From assembly GCA_964007475.1 (NCBI GenBank), contig OZ023273.1:7335234-7399233 (forward strand): a stretch of DNA of 64,000 bases. Reading direction: 5' to 3'. Made by a program: the position numbers and the translations under genes. Of the stretch, positions 11,925 to 27,300 are shown in pieces (position 1 is the first letter of the stretch; each line of letters begins with the position of its first letter). The notes beneath the pieces were generated by a model, which saw only the letters and a list, made by a program, of their open reading frames with translations, was not told where the DNA came from and searched no databases. The DNA is from Hybos culiciformis. Lineage: Eukaryota > Arthropoda > Insecta > Diptera > Hybotidae.

Positions 11925-14900
11925 GTTGACATAGTATAATATCACCAATATAGCTCTATCTTTCCTATAGACTAAATTTTTAATCAAATTATCATAAGGA
12001 TACTATAGAAAATAAAAATTTAATGTTTGATAGTTAAAAATATTTATTTTTAAGAATTTTTTTTTTTTTATATTTTTGCCTATTCTCAAATTAAAAATAA
12101 ATAAAGAGAGAAAAAACATTGAAATTCGTGTTACGCATTTTAAGTAAAATCCTTTTTAATTCTAAATGCAAATGCGACAGAAAAATCGCGGTTGTTTTTT
12201 CACTGAAAAAAACAAAAAAAAAAATTTTTTTTTTCTATCTTGTTTTTATTCGTTAGGCGACTTTATTCTATTTATTTTGTGAAAAAACATAAATTTGTAT
12301 ATACATATTATTATTATTTTTCTTCTTGAAGCTTTGTTTTCTTCTTCCAATTGAATAAATTTTTCTTCATTTTAATAGGCATTAATGTAATAATAAAAAC
12401 TGAAAGAAAAAAAAATAATTGAAAAACATTGTCTTCTATATACATTTATGTGAAATTCTATTTTTAGTAATAAATTTCTTTTTTTATTTTTTTTTTAGTT
12501 ATATTTATTATTCTTAATAATTCAATGTCAAGGTCCTTTGATACTAAATTTGGCAAGGATACGGTTATTATTTTAAGGACATTCACCGCTTTTTTAGTTT
12601 TATTTATATTTTTTATATATATATATATAATATGTAATTTCGAAGTGAAAAAGACAAGAATATATGAAAAGAAATCACATAGCATTTAAATAAGGATTTT
12701 CAAATTTAATTTGGTATCAATTTATCAAAAAAAAAAATATAAAAAAAAATGAGAAAAAAAGGACGATAAAGACCTTTTTATGTTTTTTTTTCCTCAGAAT
12801 AAACAAGATATGCATGAATTAAATAGATTTTGGTTAAAATAAAAGGAAAAAAAAATAATCCAAAATAGATTTAATATCAAAAAACAAAAAAACCTAAAAA
12901 CAAGAAAAAAAAAATATCTTTTTGATGGGAAGAAAATTTGTTAGAAAATATTATTAATATAATATTGAAAGATTATGCTGTGCACTCTACTTGTGATGAA
13001 AATAAATTTCCGGATTTTGAAATAGCTATTGATTTGTTTTTATATATTAAGTGACTATATATTATGTAGTATACGTTACTTATTCTGAAATTATAATTAA
13101 AATTCATAAAAATATATTAAATTTTATTATATAATATAGTATACAGAATCTTATATAGGTTAGAAATTTTGTAAATATGAAAATAAATAAATGAATAAAG
13201 AATTTTTATAATCTATAAGGAGGAAACAAAATAATTTATGTTAACTAACTTTATTATTTATATACATATTTTATTATTAGAGTTTAATAATTGAGGAAAC
13301 CAGAAGTTAAATATATGTATATTATTTATAATTTGAAAGGAATGCATATACAGAAAAAGATATTCATCTATGTTATGTATCTATATTCGAGGGCAGATTC
13401 ATTAGAACATATTTTAGAAAATTCTTTTGCACGCTTTCTATTCTCATGATCTCAACCTCAAGAGTACAGTAAAGTGACTTTGTAATATTAATCTTGTTGA
13501 ACGAACTCCATTGTACGTTTATGTTATGTTGGTTAACACAGTTTTAGAGCAAGATCCACCACAATTTTGATTAAAAAAAAAAAGTAAATTTTTAGCTCAT
13601 TTTCCACCAAAAATCGAAAACGGACTACATAAAATGCCCGTCCTTCTTCCATTAAAATCCTAATGACTGCTTAATCGATATCAATTCTTTTACTGCCGAA
13701 ATATGCGACTAAAGGATGAAATTCTACAATTTTTTAATCAGACTGGGTCTAAATAATTTTTATATAAAATTTATATGTATTTTACGTTTTTATTAAATTT
13801 ATTGGATTACGATGAAAATTACGGTGATAAGTGGACCTGAACCTGGATTTGGGACAAAACTATTTTATTTGTACGTTTTATTTGTACATGTATGGTATTG
13901 TTTTTTTAACCCATGGTTGAAAACAATGTATCTTAAAAAGTAGAGTATCTTAAAGTGTAAATTTCATTTTGTTATTTTTTGTTGTTGAAATATTTGAGTT
14001 TTCTCTTCAACTTTCTAATCTTTTCAGTATATTATAATTATGATAATGCCTCTATATCCAGGAAATACGTTATTTTTAAAGTTGAACAAAATTTAATTCC
14101 GAAAACTTTCGTTTCTTTAAAAAAAAAACCTGACAAATATTTAAAAAAAAAACGAAAAATCAATAATTAAATAGGCAATGATTGGAATGCCCAGCAAAAT
14201 ACGAAATGATAAAAAAATTTCCAAACTTCAAATAGAAAAATTTATTCAGAATTATAATAGAATAATAATATTTATAATATAAATAGTCATTCATCGGCAA
14301 AAAAATTATAATACAAAAAACAAGAGATAATTTTTCTCAATTTTCTTTAATTGTTTAAAAGGAAAGTATCTATGTAATTATTTTAAAAATTAATAGTAAT
14401 AATAATATGTATTTTTTAAAAGAGATTTTAAATAAAATTTTCCCTGAAAGCTATTAACCTCTTGTAACAATCATTAAGATTGGATAATTTGAGTCTTCGT
14501 CTAAAACTAATTAATATTAATGTTGTTAATTTTAAAATTTTCTAATGTGACTTTTATTAATTCCATATTAATGTCTACAAATTTATTATTTTATATTAAT
14601 TTATTTTGTTTTTCATGTTTAAACCTATGCAATTTATTTTCTCAGATATATAAATAATAAAAATCTATGAGGTTTCCAAACAATAAATAAACGTGCTTTA
14701 ATTATTTTAATTTATTATTTTATTCATTCCATTTATATCCTGAATTTTTATTTTTCTTTTATATATATTTTGTATCAGGATTTTCTTATTTATTTTCCTT
14801 CAAATTTATGCAGAAAAATCATCAACACAGCCTTGTCTGTCTTCTTTTACAAAAATGACTTTAATTCATCAGAAGAAAATAAAATACGGCACAGTACGAT

Positions 14901-17900
14901 ACACATGTATGTATGTACATAACATAGGTATATTGCAAAATTCATATAAATTATGTTCATTTCCTTTTCATTCTGATTAATTTTTATTTATATGTGTTTT
15001 TATTGAACAAACGAAAAACATCGAAAGCTAATTTCCTTAATTGCTATTAGCATTTTATTATATTAAAATAGAGAATATTTATGTATTTGCTATGCGAACA
15101 TAAATAAACTTACGAAGTTACAAACAAAATTTTCTACATAATAAATGTATCTTTTACGTATGTATATTGATAAAATCATCATTCCATAATAAAAAAAAAA
15201 ACATGTAATTTTTAATATTTTTTTATTCACATAATTGGTGTGAATATGAAAAAAAGAATCTTTCTACTGTAAAGAAGAAAAAAAAATTATCATAAAATTA
15301 TCATAAATTTTAATGATTTCTTTTTTGTGTAATTGAAAATCATTCAACTGATTTTGATTCAAATTTTTTTGAATGAATTTTTATTTTATACTATTTTTTA
15401 TTTTTGATGATAATTTTGAAAAGGAAAAGAGTGGTAGTAAATATATTTTAAGTCCGAGTTTTTCGTTATTCTGACCTTTATTCCAAGGTTTCATAACTTT
15501 TTTTTAGAATTATACATAGGAATTATATAATATAAAAGTTGGTTAATAATATAAAAAACTAAGGAGCCAGCAAGCTTGGGTAGTTTGATCGTTTATAAAT
15601 TTTGTTTGATAAAAATTTTCTCTTTGATATAATGCTTTTCTAATCCGCCAAATATAATTAAAATTTTTACAACCTCACATTTATTGATTTAACACCATGT
15701 GTTTTCTAATTCATATATTTAATATTTTTTATCTTGAGACATAGAACCAGTTCTTAGAGTTCTTTGATATTTTAATAACCAAGTATGATTAATTCTTAAA
15801 ATTATAAATATTGCCTTTCTTGAGAGGTGGCAGAATTTATATAATATGTATATGTATTTCTCATATATTTTTCTTTTTCAAAAAAGAAAATTTATGAGTG
15901 CTCCTTTAAAATTTTTTCCTTCCTTAAAAATCCTTTGGTGTTAGATTGATAGCTGTATTTACTATATAGAATATATTTAAAAATATTCAAAAAAAAAATG
16001 ATGTTTTTTGAACCATGAAAAGTTTAATGAAGTGATCAACTATATAAAAAAAAAATTTATATTTCTGAATTTGAGAACCCTTCAATTTTCTTTTCCAATA
16101 AATAATTTCATTTCGGTATTTGATAATGTATTAATGTAATTTTCTTTTAATGGATGTAATCTTAAAGCTTGTATAGTAAAAATATTAAAATGATGACAGT
16201 AAAAAATTATTTTGGTCACTATAGATTGAAAAAAGTTTCCGTATGCTGCCTATATGAGATAAATATGATAAAATTTTAATAATGATAAACATTTAATAAT
16301 AAGTAGTAATTATTAATAAAAATATATGATATATTTAAAAAAATCAAATAGAATACAAAATTTAAATTTTATCTTATTTAAAAAATAAATAAACAGGACA
16401 TCCTACATTTTTATAGGTTTTCATATTAAATAAAGGTAATACGGAATTGTGAAAAATTCTTTGGCAAGTGGGTGCTGCTATATTCAACGACGTAATTTGT
16501 ACCTAATATTTAATTTTAAAAATGAAATTTTTCATATCAACAATAGATATAAAATTGGAAATTTTTAAAGCAAACATTTCAAAACTTGTAAATTGTTAAA
16601 TAAAAAGATAAAAATAAAAAGGATGGTTGAAAAATTTCATTAAAAAAAGTTTCTTTTTTTTTGCTACGAGGCTTTAAAATAACAAAAAAGAACTCCTAGG
16701 TATATTTTTAGTTCAAAAAAGTAAAACAAAAGTTTTACTAAATAAACTTCAGAACCCTTTCTGTTGAATCTGACATTGATTTACTTTTTTTTTTTTATAT
16801 TTTAATATACATTTATGTATATAACTAAATATATATTTCTAATGAACGATAAAAGATATGTATAGTTAAAATAAAACGTATAATTAGTGCCTTGAAAATG
16901 TTGCTTGTCTTTGTCGAGATGTAATTTTGTCAGTTTTCCAAGACTGGGTACTTTTAAAATTATTCAAGTTGAATGAAAATTATATTCAGAACATTTTTTT
17001 CAATAGTTGATCGATTATTTAGTAATAGAAATTAAATGATTATTTGCCTGTGCTTTTTGAAATTTTAACATTGGAACTGTTCTGATCGAACACACAATTA
17101 TTTATAGGTTATATTCAACTTAGCCTCTTTGAATTTTAAAACTAATTTTCATTTCAGACTCATAAAATATCTTATATTTGCATGCATATTTTAATTCATA
17201 AGATAAATTTACTCAGGTTCTTGTGATTTACACAACAGAAAACTATAATATACATGATATCAGGAATATTTTCTACCTTATAATCCTTTTAATTTTTATG
17301 CCTCAAATGTATGTGTACGAAAATTAGCATAATTTTATTATTTGGAAAGGATTATGTAAATATTTTAGAACTTTGAAATTACATATTTGTGTGTATTTAG
17401 TTGATTGAACTTTGTATTGAGAAAAATTTACGTAGGTCAAGATAAAGTCTTGATTTTTTTTTAAATATACCTATGTAACTTTAAATATTACAGAGTGTTA
17501 TAGTTAAATAATATCAATATTACTTATTCTAAATTAAAAATAAAATTTTGAAATCTGAAAAATAAAACTGAAATTGAGGCCTACAATATAACAATACAAT
17601 CATTATACAAGCATTTAAAGTTTATTTTTTGTTTGCTCATTCATAAGTTTTACTTTATGATCTATCTAATATTTTTTGTAAAATTTTCTCCGAAATTTAT
17701 CATAAAAACTAACAATTTCAGGCATTTAAATAAAAATTTCTGAACATAATCTTCTGAAATCTAATTAATTTGTAAAAAAACCTAAAACGACAGTGATTAT
17801 TTTTTTTGTATAGACTTTATATTTTTAAATTTAATTAAACCAACATGCTTTTGAAATAATAGTTAATACTTAATGCCAGTTCCAGTACAACATTTGTGAA

Positions 17901-18278
17901 AATTATTTAATTTTAAAATTTTTCGTGTTTACGTCCAATCAAATAAAATAAATGTTGAATTGCGGTTGCAGGCTAATAGTAATACAAATGGGAGTCGCGT
18001 TTGAAAAAAAAAATATTAATTATAAACTATAACTGGAAAATTATTATTATTATTAACTAGATTAAATAATTTAATTTTTCACTTAAAATTCTGAATGCTT
18101 TAAATATATTTTCCGTTTCTCTGAAGCGAAAATAATAAAGTTTTTCATTACTTTAGTTATACTTTTATATATACTTAGAACTTAATTGCAACGTCCTCAT
18201 AAATTTTTAGTTAAAAAGTTTTTTTATTATACAATTATTGTGAACTGCCAACCACTCATGTTATTCTATATTTTTCAG
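11925..18278. other. Intergenic or upstream-intron DNA, no gene recognised
   Basis: No exon or RNA gene could be supported. The 5' part of the receptor cyclase (signal peptide and first lobe of the ligand-binding domain) should lie 5' of 18279. I examined acceptor-like sites here (for example near 14818 and 17972) and each runs quickly into stops. Poly-T and poly-A tracts are frequent. Confidence 0.45.
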
Positions 18279-18378
18279 ATATCTAATTATTATTTGCCAT
18301 CCTTTGAAGCAATATCATTTGCTGTTAAAAGCATTGCGAAAAAACTTAATTGGACTGATGCAATTATTTTAGTTTCAG
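18279..18378 (+). CDS. Receptor cyclase exon: ligand-binding domain segment
   Basis: It follows TTTTTCAG and ends before GTAAGT. It enters in phase 0 and leaves one base over. It encodes 33 residues including [20 protein letters not shown] followed by [10 protein letters not shown], which resembles the start of the second lobe of ANF-receptor-like periplasmic-binding domains. It is the most 5' exon I can support and contains no initiator, so more exons must lie upstream. Confidence 0.8.
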
Positions 18379-21300
18379 GTAAGTTAATTAAGATAATATT
18401 AACAAATACAAAAAAGAATATATACATTTAGTAAGTAGTTATAGATTACATGTACTGTAGTTAAATAAATATGTTTTTTTCTATATAGTTTTTTTTTTAT
18501 TTGATTCATTTTAAAGAACTTCTCATTTAGAATCAGGATATAATGTATAAGAATATAATGATGATAACATGAATAATACAATATTTATACCTTAACATGG
18601 TATATTTTTTTACTTTATATTTTCAATCGTTGTAAAAGTACATTTTTTTTCTTGAATACATATTCGTAATATATGTAGAAAGAAAACATCTCTGCAAATT
18701 TGTTAAATTTCTAAGTTTACAATAAACTTTAATAAAGAGTTCAAAAATTATTAACCGCAATCTAAATAATAATTATTATTATTTTATTTTTACCATTAAA
18801 GTATAATTATTATTATTAATATAATGTACAAAAAATTTGTTCTAACTGAACTCTTATTAGATTCGTTATAAAGTTATTTAGGTTATTTATGCTATATTAT
18901 TGTAGTATGTTTTATTAACAAAATATAAATACATTATACATGCATGTGAAATGTAAAGATCCTCTGAATTTTTTAGTTCTGTTAATTATATTCAATGAAT
19001 ATTTCTAAACAGTTTTGATACTATGTGCTTATTATTATATTACCTTTTCTATCACAAACTTTTAATTTTTAGTTAAAAGTTTTGAAAATATAATTTTATA
19101 TGTATACTGTATGAAACTTATTATATTATACTTATACATATTACATTCATAACTTATGTTAGAAATATATATGCTGTACAAATACTTAATAAATTTATTC
19201 ATAGGTGTAAATAGTTTTTGAATAGTTGCTAAGCATATTATTAACAGAAGAAAAAAAAACTATAATTTAATTATGCAAGTCGAGTTAAAGTGAAAATTAG
19301 TTTAATTTTCCTACATTCTCACGTTCGGTAATGAGTTGAAAAAAAAATTAAAAAAAGTGTTAAAGGTAAATAGAATGATGATTTTCAAATATAATATTAT
19401 ATCTAATACTAATTAATGTATTAGAAACTTAGAAAACTTATTATCTTTTATTTTATTAACAATTATTAACAATTATTCTTTAGTTTGCAAACTGCTTTTA
19501 TGAATTTTAGGTTTCGTATATAATTTTCAAATTCAAATTTAATGAGAACACTAAATCGTGGATCATGAAAGATTGTTTTTTTTTATGAATTTAAAATTAA
19601 ATAAATTAAAATTAAATTTCATTACAATCAAAGCAGTAAAATAAAGCTTAATTTATACATTTAGCAGCATCTAAAGAAATTGTAGATCTTACATTATACA
19701 TAAAGAATATTCAAACATACATAAAGATTGTATCTAATATAATATTTAAAAACGTTAGTTACAAATAAATTAAATTATCAATAACTACATAAAGATATTT
19801 GTATATAAATATATAAATTTAATTATCATGAAATTAAAATATATGAAGAAAACTGTCTGCTAAACAAAATTCTGTCGTTTTGATTCTGATTTGTCACGGT
19901 CGCATCGAAAATTTAAAATAATATTCTTTTTCAATAAAATTTTTATTTCAGCTTGACAAAATTTTATTCGAAAAGATTTTATATTTTTTTTTATGCAATG
20001 TACTTAATTTATTTAAACAAAATCTTATTTATGAAAAAAGAAAAAAATTACATTGAATTTGAAGTAAAACTGAAAAGCATAAAAACATAATTCTAAGAAT
20101 TTTTTTTTTTAGTTTTTGTCATATCATTAACTTTATTAAAATTAAATTTTTAGAAATTATTTCTACATACATATATAATATTCCCTTTTTTTCTCAAACG
20201 AATAAATTTCTCTTTTGAAAATTTTCTTTATAAAAATGTAAAGGATATATATTTTTTGAGTGTTGTTATTTTCGTCCTTTATAAATGACCATTATGTCCA
20301 TAATTATGTATGTACATAAAAAAAATGGAAATGTAAAAATTAATGAAACTGAAAAAATTACAGCAAATAAAATAAATAATAATTCAAAATTGTATATGTG
20401 TATTTATTATTATTAAATTTTTCTCTAACTTTCAAGACATTATTCTCCTTTTAATATGATTAAAAAAAATTTAAATTTAAATAACTTTTTTATGATATTA
20501 TTTTTTTTTGATTAATATTATAGTTTTAATGATGTTTAAAATAATAATTTTATTTTTAAAATATTTTTCCAAGTAGAAAAGATATTTTGTATAAATGTGA
20601 TATAATCACGAAATAGTAATATATTAAATAAATTATGAATTTTATAGTTTAAGAAGGAATATTTTACATCTTTATGTATAGTAATTTAATTAAATTTTTT
20701 TTTATTATTTCGTATAATTTAAATAATTATGTATCTATTTATTATTATTATTCGGACAATTAAATTCTACTCTTCGAATAATTTTAAAAAGCTTTATATA
20801 TAGTTAATAAACTTGAAATTATCATAATTTTATGTTAAAGTCGACACAAAATTCGTAATTGTTTTGTAAATCTTATTTTGATACCAAATGTAAATTTTGT
20901 TGTCCAATTTTGTGTGAGGTATGAAAACGAAATATAAACAAAAATTTTGTATCAAATTAACATTTATATTTTTTCTTTGTATTAAAAATGAAAACATGAA
21001 TAAAACATTAAGTACTTATATGAATTACCTTGATTTAAAAAAAAAAGCAAATGGGGTGTTAATTAGGCAAAGAATAATTATCTCAACTATCCTGTTTTTT
21101 TTTATTTTATTTGTGTAATTAAATTTTTTAAAACAGAAATTTTTGTTTTATATGAATAATTAATTTTTTTTTATTTATTTACTGCGCTGCCACTATGTTT
21201 TGTGCATGAATATTATATAGAAATGTTTTTCTTTTTTTGCAAGTATATTTCATTATCTTTAGGTTAATTGGGGATAAAAGAAAAAAAAATTAATTATTCT

Positions 21301-24300
21301 CAAAACTGTATAAGTTTTTAGTTTTTGCATAAATTATAATATAAATCTACATATATATTAAATAATGTGTATATTTTCCAAATAAGTTAAATAAGTTTTT
21401 GAAAAAATAAAAACTTCTACTAAGCTTAAACAAATTTGATTTATTTTTTTATGATTTCACTTAATGTATACTCTTACAGGTGAATCTAATATAAAATTCT
21501 ATCTTTCGTCCCTTTCACATATACATAAAATAATATTATTATTATTATACAGAACAATATTTTATTCACCCTTAAATTATGTTGTTTCAATATATATATA
21601 TACCAATATAAAAATGATATACAAAAATAAAATAACAGTATAAATTGTATGTATAATATATTTTTCAATTTTTATGATTAAATTTATGTATGTTTTTCAA
21701 ACTAAAATGAAAATCTGATTTTTATTTTTCAAATAATATGTATAATTTAGCTTTAATAAAAATAAAAGAATTTATTTGTGGTCAAAAATTTTTCATAAAT
21801 GTTGTTTTTTTTTTCGGAATTTTTGATTGCTATAATTTTATAATTCATAAACTTAAGTAGGTAGTTGACCATCCATATTATATTATAATGTAGAAGCGAA
21901 GTAATTTATATATTATTTTCATTCAAATAAATTATATCTTCTCTTCACTAAGTTAAATATTCAATCCAAATTAATGTTTTTTTATTTCTTTTATAATACA
22001 CTGCTGATGTTAATATCAAACTTTGATATTGAAATATCTAATTCAAAATTATTTGACTTTATTGTACATATTATATAAGTACTATCAGTATACGATTGAA
22101 AGTGATAGCTTCGGATTTTAAATTTTAAATTTAATCATTTTTGAAATTTTTATCCAAGTTCTTGTTTTTCAATTAACATCCGTAAAATGTTTTTTTTTTT
22201 TTGTCGTATAAAAAAGGATAATCGGGTTCCCCTGTGATAGCACATAATTTAATTTATGCTTTATGTTAAAATAAAGGAAATAAAAATACGAAAAATTAAA
22301 ATTTCAAATGAAACAGATTTACTGCCAAAATTCCATGAAAATTTTTTAATGATTTTATAGGATAGGTATAGGAAAGATTTATAGTTTAAATTAAAGCAGA
22401 TTATCGATACATTATCTGGGTGTCAATAAAAGTCACAAAAATACAATTATTATTTTACGATTCCATGTACTCATAATTAAAATTATTATCAAAAACACAA
22501 AAAAAAAATAATTAGAAAAAGTATCTTATTTCGAATTATTGTTCCAATGCTTCATCGATTGATGTGTTTTTGTATTTCTGCTAACGATGTTAACTAACAT
22601 TTTCTCCATTTCTAACTATTTAAAATAAAGATAAATACATAAACATATTTATTAATTTATTTTCTCTGCATAAATTTCAATATTAAGTTTTTTTTTCCCT
22701 TTTTTATTACAAAATATTACTTAATCTTTGACTAATTAATTGTTTTTCCAAAGTGGTTTTTTAATGAAATTAAATATGACCCAATAAATTTTTTGTCGAT
22801 CTATGGAAAATTTGCTCATTGTTCAAACTTATTAAATTATTGAATAACCTTAATTTATATCATTGAAAAAATTCTTCATGGACAAAGCATATGTGTATGT
22901 AGTTTAATTTTAACTGGAATTGAATTCGGAACATTAGTTTCGAATTAAAAATTATACAAGAATTTCATATTTTTTCCTCTCTTCAGTTTTTATTTACAAA
23001 TTTGCCTTAGGCTTTTAGTTTTGTTCAATGTGTATGAAATTTATTTATTTATTTATTTTTAATTTCATGCTTTATAAATAATTAATAAATTAATTATCAC
23101 ACGCTAATAATTGCTGATTTAATTATTTATATAAAATCCAAAAAATAAAAAAAAATTTTTAATTTGCACAAAATTTAAAGGTTGATAATAAATCTTTTTT
23201 ATTATCTGGCCAACCGTATAGGCAAAGTTTACTTCTAATAATTAAGAATTTATATTTTTATTTAAAATCATTATGATTACAAATGATGCTAGCCAATATA
23301 ATATTTTTCTCATGTACATAAGTAACAATGGATGCATATAAAAGTTCACAAGAAATATTATTTTAAATTTTTAGATCAAGTTAGAAATGCTTGTTGTTTA
23401 GTCAAATATTTTTCTTTTAAATTCGCACCTAAATCAACATTTTTCATAAAATTAAGATAGATAGGTTATCATACAGTTTTTTAGTATTCCAAAATAACAC
23501 CAAATCAATATCGAAAAAAGATCCTTTCTACGAAACTTTATTATCAGAATCAGATTAATAGACAAAAATAAAATATAAGGGGTATGCTTAAGTGATTTAA
23601 TACATGTTTAATAGATTTTTTGTTCATCATATTTTCGTGACTATATTTTTATTTTATATTTTTTTGAAACATTGTAGGTGAATTCATTTTATTTAATCTA
23701 ATTAATTTTGATATAACGTTATTTAATTTACGAATTTTTTGTCCACATTAATGGTAAATTTTTTTTCTAGTCAATTTCTAAAAAAAATTTATATATATGC
23801 AATTATAAAATTGGGAAAAAATAACTTAGCATGGTGTGCTATTTATGTATATTTCGTATATTCAAATTTCAATAAAATTAAAAGTGAAATAAACATCAGC
23901 AGTTATAGCCCATTTTAGATTTTAATTTGGAATTTATTTTACATTTTTAATTTAAAGAATTTAAGCAATACACTTCTTACATTTTTTATTGAACATTATT
24001 CCACAATGATAAACCAATTAATAATTTTCGTTATATGATTTATTTTCAGATTCTAATTATGGACTACCATTGGCGATATCAGAAAATTTAGATATATCTA
24101 ATAAAATAAGAATTGTTTCTACACCTGTTATAGAAGACTTAGATATACCCGATGGCACCGGAAAAGGTAATTTTTTTTTACTCATTATAGTTTATTTTAT
24201 TTTATTTTTTAATAAGAAGGACCTACTATTATAGTGTGGCTATGGACAATTATTTCATACCGAAACGTTTACAAACTTAATTTCCGTGCAGCTTTTTACA

Positions 24301-27300
24301 AATGATTCCTAATAGATTTCCAATACTTTCTTTTGAGAGGTTCTGCATTATTGCCTAACCAAAGATAAACGAAATATTAATGATTTAAGCTGGAATACAT
24401 AAACAAAAAAGTACTGTTGAAGATGAGAATTTAATATTTAGTATGTAAATTTAATCGATTAGAATTTGTTGACGATTCCTAAAAAACCAAAAAATATGTG
24501 AAAATCTTTCATAAAACGAAAAGCACTAAATAACTGAGTCTATTTAACCAAGATATTAACAAAGCTTAAGTAAAAATTGGTTATATACTTAATTAAATGA
24601 ATTAATAGTAAAATAATTTTAATCAATTGCACATTTGTTTAGCAACCGTGAAGTCATAGCTTATTATGATTAAGCCGAAGAAATTCCAAGGACAATTGAA
24701 TGTTTAAAATCAACTAAATAATAATTTTACAATTTGACAAGAATCTTGTACATCTACAAAATACATTTTCAAAATATAAATCTTAATTTCCCTAAAATAT
24801 ATTCAAAAATTCGATTATCAAAAAGCTTTATTCTGTTAAATACCATCATATTTTGCTTCAATTTGAAATTTTAAGTTTTAAAAGAAAATAAATTTAAAAT
24901 TTATATTATAAATCTTAAGAATTTTATTATAAGAATATTAAAAAAGAATGGAAAATATTAAAATAAAATTTAGTTAAATAGCTATATTCTATATTATTCT
25001 GTTCATATAAATAAAACTATATTATGCAATGTATGCATATAAAAATACTTATAACGAGAATAATGTTAATTGTTTTAAATAAAATGAAATATTCAAAAGA
25101 TTTTCTATTCATTCTTTTAAAAGTTAAAATTACAAACGAAAGAAAAATAAATATAGATAAAATCATTGTACTTTTTCATTGTGAAACGAAGAATGATTAA
25201 AAACTTTGCTTTTCAAGGTTTTTTTCTTTAGTTTTTATTTATTATATTAAATGCATCCTTGAACATTAAATATTAAATAAAATTAAAGAAGAAAAATATT
25301 TCATAAACGTTTTAAAATTACAGAATAATACTAACATATATAAATATATATAAAATATATTATAAGATATTTAAAGAAAATCATAAGATATTAAAAATTC
25401 ATAAATGTATAGTACAATGCTATATTATACAATGCAATTTGTTTAAAACAATGAGAAAAATATGCAATTTTAAATTTTTGGCCATTTCGAAGAAAATTTC
25501 AAACTGGAAACGTATAATTTTTCTCTGGACAATTTCAGAAATAATTTATATTAATCCCATTAACGTCCATCGCGTCATAGGTCAAATTTATGTTGTTTTC
25601 GATTAAATTTATTTTTCGTTATCTTTATAATCAATAATATGTTGAAGTTCAGGTTTATCCAAAGCAGAATGATCAATGATCATACTATTCTCGTAGCATG
25701 GTTAAATTATAATTTAATTACTATAAAATCTTCACTATAAAACTTTTTTTTTCCAATATATAAATATTTCGCAAAATTTTAAAATTTTAATAGATTTAAT
25801 GTAAAAATAAGTTGACCGAGGTTTTTGTAAGTTATGACTTTTTATTTTTGATGATACAATTTTCTGGATTAAATAAAAATATTGCCTATATATTATATCA
25901 GTTAAAAAAAAATATCTCATATTATAAACAAGAAAAATAATTATATAACATAAAAGCTGAATTCTTAGTTGTAAAGGCTAGGTTAAGTCTAAAATTATAT
26001 ATGTAATGAAATTGTAAAATAATGAAATATTAAATAAATAAATAAATTGTTTGCCTATATATTACAAATAAATTAAGATGTCGTATTTTCCAAATTGATT
26101 TACTTTTCTTATTTTTAATTTCAGCTATAATCATAACCTCAACATTAAGTGATCCAATAACATTAGAATTAATATTATATTTCTCTAATTTAACAAAAAT
26201 TAAATTTTTAATAATTGATACGGAATCTAAATCATTTAATATCAAATTAAATTTTTATAAAAATTTACGTAATTATTCTAATTTTGAATTTGATTCAAAT
26301 TTTTTATCGAATATTTTAATTTTAACTATTCTAAGTGACAAATATCGTTATTTTTTAACGGAAGCATTTAATGACAATGAAATAAGTATGGTACAAAATT
26401 TACGAAAAAATTATTTTATTCATTTAATTACCACCGTTAATGAATCGTTAAAGCCAAAAACAGAATTAGATAAAAATTGCCAAATTTTAATAGAATTTGA
26501 TAAAAGAATAAATAGAATTTTATTAAAAAATGATAATATTGAAAATATTGATGAAATTTGTAAAATAAATCTTACAAAAATAATAATGGATAATTTTCCA
26601 AATAATATTGAGAGTAAATGTTTTGAAATAATTGAAAATTTTCAAAATAGTGATAATAATAATAATAATAATAATAAATTTACGAATGATACTAATATTA
26701 ATTCTGATATGAATAATAATACTGTCAATAATAATGAAAATAATAAAAATAACAGTTATATATCAATAAATAATAATAATAATGATAATATTTTTAAAAA
26801 TGACAGCATAATTAATAATAATAATAATTTTGACAGTAGTATTACAGGAATTTATAGTGATAATCGTCGTAATACAATGTTAAATAATAGTATGAATGAA
26901 AATAATAATAACAATAATAATTATAGTAATAATAATAATAATAATAATAATAGTAATAACAACATTGGTAATAATTATTTAAATAAAAATTTTTTTGCCA
27001 ATGTTAATTTAACTCAGCTAAAGAATAATTGGCAATTAATATGTAATGAATATAATTATGATAGGAATTCACAAAAAAATAATGAAAGTAAAGCAATCTT
27101 AAAATCATTGATTGATTTTTTTCCATTATACGATTTTATAGTTATTCAATTACAAAAATTAATTAATGAAGAAGAATTTATTAACAATAATTCATTTGAT
27201 GAATTGAATCCAAATGAAAATTTTTATTATCAGCAAGAGCAGCAATCAAAATTTGATTTCATTGTTTTAGAAATAAATAATGTCAGTCCAAATATTATTA

